Assembly (NCBI GenBank): GCA_023268965.1
Contig: JALRJE010000072.1
Span: 1-33,678, forward strand
Length of the DNA: 33,678 nucleotides
Origin: Crocinitomicaceae bacterium
GTDB taxonomy: Bacteria; Bacteroidota; Bacteroidia; Flavobacteriales_D; Crocinitomicaceae
Direction: 5' to 3'
The translations under genes were made by a program, and so were the position numbers. Position 1 is the stretch's first letter. Each line of letters opens with the position of its first letter. The notes beneath the pieces are model-generated. The model was not told where the DNA came from. It saw nothing but the letters and a program-made list of their open reading frames with translations, and did no database searches. Shown here piece by piece: positions 32,705 through 33,678 of this stretch.

Positions 32705-33661
32705 ATGATTCAAAACGATTTATTTCTACGCGCACACCGTGGCGAGGCCATCGAGCGTTATCCAGTATGGCTCATGCGGCAAGCAGGCCGAATCTTACCC
32801 GAATACCGCGCAGTACGCGCCAAGCTTTCCGGATTTAAAGAATTAGTAGAAACACCAGCGTTTGCCACGGAAGTTACCATACAACCTGTCGATCTACTCG
32901 GTGTAGATGCGGCCATTATTTTTTCTGATATTTTGGTCATACCAGAAGCAATGGGTTTACCTTATCAGATGATAGAGCAAAAGGGCCCATGGTTTGAAAA
33001 CACCATTCGAACGCAAGCACAACTAGATTTACTCGATACGCACATAGATGTGCAAGATCGTTTATGGTATGTTTTTGAGGCGCTCAAGCAGACCAAAACT
33101 GCTTTAAATAACAGGGTACCTCTCATTGGTTTTGCAGGCGCACCCTGGACTATTCTTTGTTATATGGTAGAAGGCAAAGGGTCCAAAACTTTTAGTGAAT
33201 CGAGAAAATTACTTTACACGCAGCCAAAATTAGCACACGAACTCCTACAGCGCATCACAGACGTCACCATTGCCTACTTAAAAGGTCAACTTGCTGCGGG
33301 CGCCGATGCCCTTCAGCTTTTTGATTCATGGGCCGGCATTCTTGGCGAAGACCAATACAATGTGTTTGGTTTGCGCTATATCCAACAAATTTGTCAGGCT
33401 TTAGAAGGCATTCCATTTACTGTATTTTCTAAAGGAGCAGTGGCCTCTTTACCAGAAATCTCGCAACTACCGTGCACAACTATTGGACTTGATTGGAACA
33501 TGTCTGTTCCTGTGGCACGAAGTTTGGTCCAAGATCAAAAGACTTTACAAGGCAATTTGGATCCTTGTGTGCTCTATGGAAGCCCACAAATGATTGAGCA
33601 AGAAACCAAAAAAATGCTCAATTCCTTTCACTTCAACCACTCTTGGTTTTCCACCAAATAA
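32705..33661 (+). CDS. hemE: Uroporphyrinogen decarboxylase (C-terminus disrupted)
   Basis: HemE converts uroporphyrinogen III to coproporphyrinogen III in haem synthesis. The signature [16 protein letters not shown] with substrate-binding Arg residues is present near 21-36. ISF-type strand [17 protein letters not shown] carries the catalytic Asp. [29 protein letters not shown] and [12 protein letters not shown] follow. The product is 318 residues against ~340 usual. After KKMLNSF it stops within 11 residues and lacks the conserved NLGHG motif and last helix. The stop lies 17 bases from the window end. A frameshift, assembly error or true truncation are all possible. Confidence 0.9.
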   Translation: MIQNDLFLRAHRGEAIERYPVWLMRQAGRILPEYRAVRAKLSGFKELVETPAFATEVTIQPVDLLGVDAAIIFSDILVIPEAMGLPYQMIEQKGPWFENTIRTQAQLDLLDTHIDVQDRLWYVFEALKQTKTALNNRVPLIGFAGAPWTILCYMVEGKGSKTFSESRKLLYTQPKLAHELLQRITDVTIAYLKGQLAAGADALQLFDSWAGILGEDQYNVFGLRYIQQICQALEGIPFTVFSKGAVASLPEISQLPCTTIGLDWNMSVPVARSLVQDQKTLQGNLDPCVLYGSPQMIEQETKKMLNSFHFNHSWFSTK

Positions 33662-33678
33662 AGTTCCAGAAACAGATC

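Overview
The window reads as one contiguous piece of a Bacteroidota chromosome, most likely from a Flavobacteriales-like, probably aquatic lineage (the order is low confidence). This rests on several signs. Most protein families are Bacteroidota-typical: a Porin_10-like porin, DUF4924, DUF4159, DUF4369/TlpA thioredoxins, a lone sucD, lpxK followed by purine nucleoside phosphorylase, and tRNA-Glu followed by rpsT. Promoters match the Bacteroidota -7 consensus TAnnTTTG, and Shine-Dalgarno sequences are essentially absent. Base composition is moderate to AT-rich except in the first ~110 bases. About 40 protein genes and one tRNA are packed tightly. No non-coding gap exceeds 300 bases; the largest (16336-16494) is about 160. 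I see no CRISPR array, prophage or insertion sequence.

Layout. 14-3375 (+): CBS-domain protein, NAD kinase, and two exported peptidyl-prolyl isomerases, one a cyclophilin-FKBP fusion. 3372-5684 (-): alkB-like dioxygenase, ribD, DUF4159 protein. 5711-7174 (+): an N-terminally deleted MscS channel and a DUF1295 membrane protein. 7176-8509 (-): lipid kinase and DUF1569/DinB-like protein. 8635-11587 (+): an unknown conserved protein, tRNA-Glu, rpsT with a terminator, and a porin. 11594-16335 (-): RRM protein, CCA-adding enzyme, pRiA4b ORF-3-like protein, methyltransferase, FKBP lipoprotein, sucD. 16495-17880 (+): small unknown, Skp-like lipoprotein, DUF4924. 17890-27754 (-): an eleven-gene overlapping operon (VTC-like protein, DUF4956, lpxK, PNP, gatB, two TlpA proteins, lpxH, tsaE, ald, HsdR_N-like nuclease-fold protein). 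27806-33661 (+): purT, M61 peptidase, BNR-repeat protein, ung, hemE.

Functionally this is mostly core metabolism and envelope maintenance: lipid A (lpxH, lpxK), envelope folding and redox (four PPIase domains in three exported proteins, two TlpA thioredoxins, a Skp-like lipoprotein), translation support (tRNA-Glu, S20, GatB, TsaE, CCA enzyme), cofactors (NADP, riboflavin, haem) and DNA repair (AlkB, Ung).

The points most worth a second look are: the VTC-like/DUF4956 pair heading a long operon that includes lipid A genes; a set of TAnnTTTG promoters only 4-10 bases from start codons, implying leaderless or nearly leaderless mRNAs; and three damaged genes. The CBS gene has a foreign-looking 5' end, the MscS gene has lost its membrane domain, and hemE lacks its C-terminus. 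Two of these three lie at the window edges and may be assembly artefacts.
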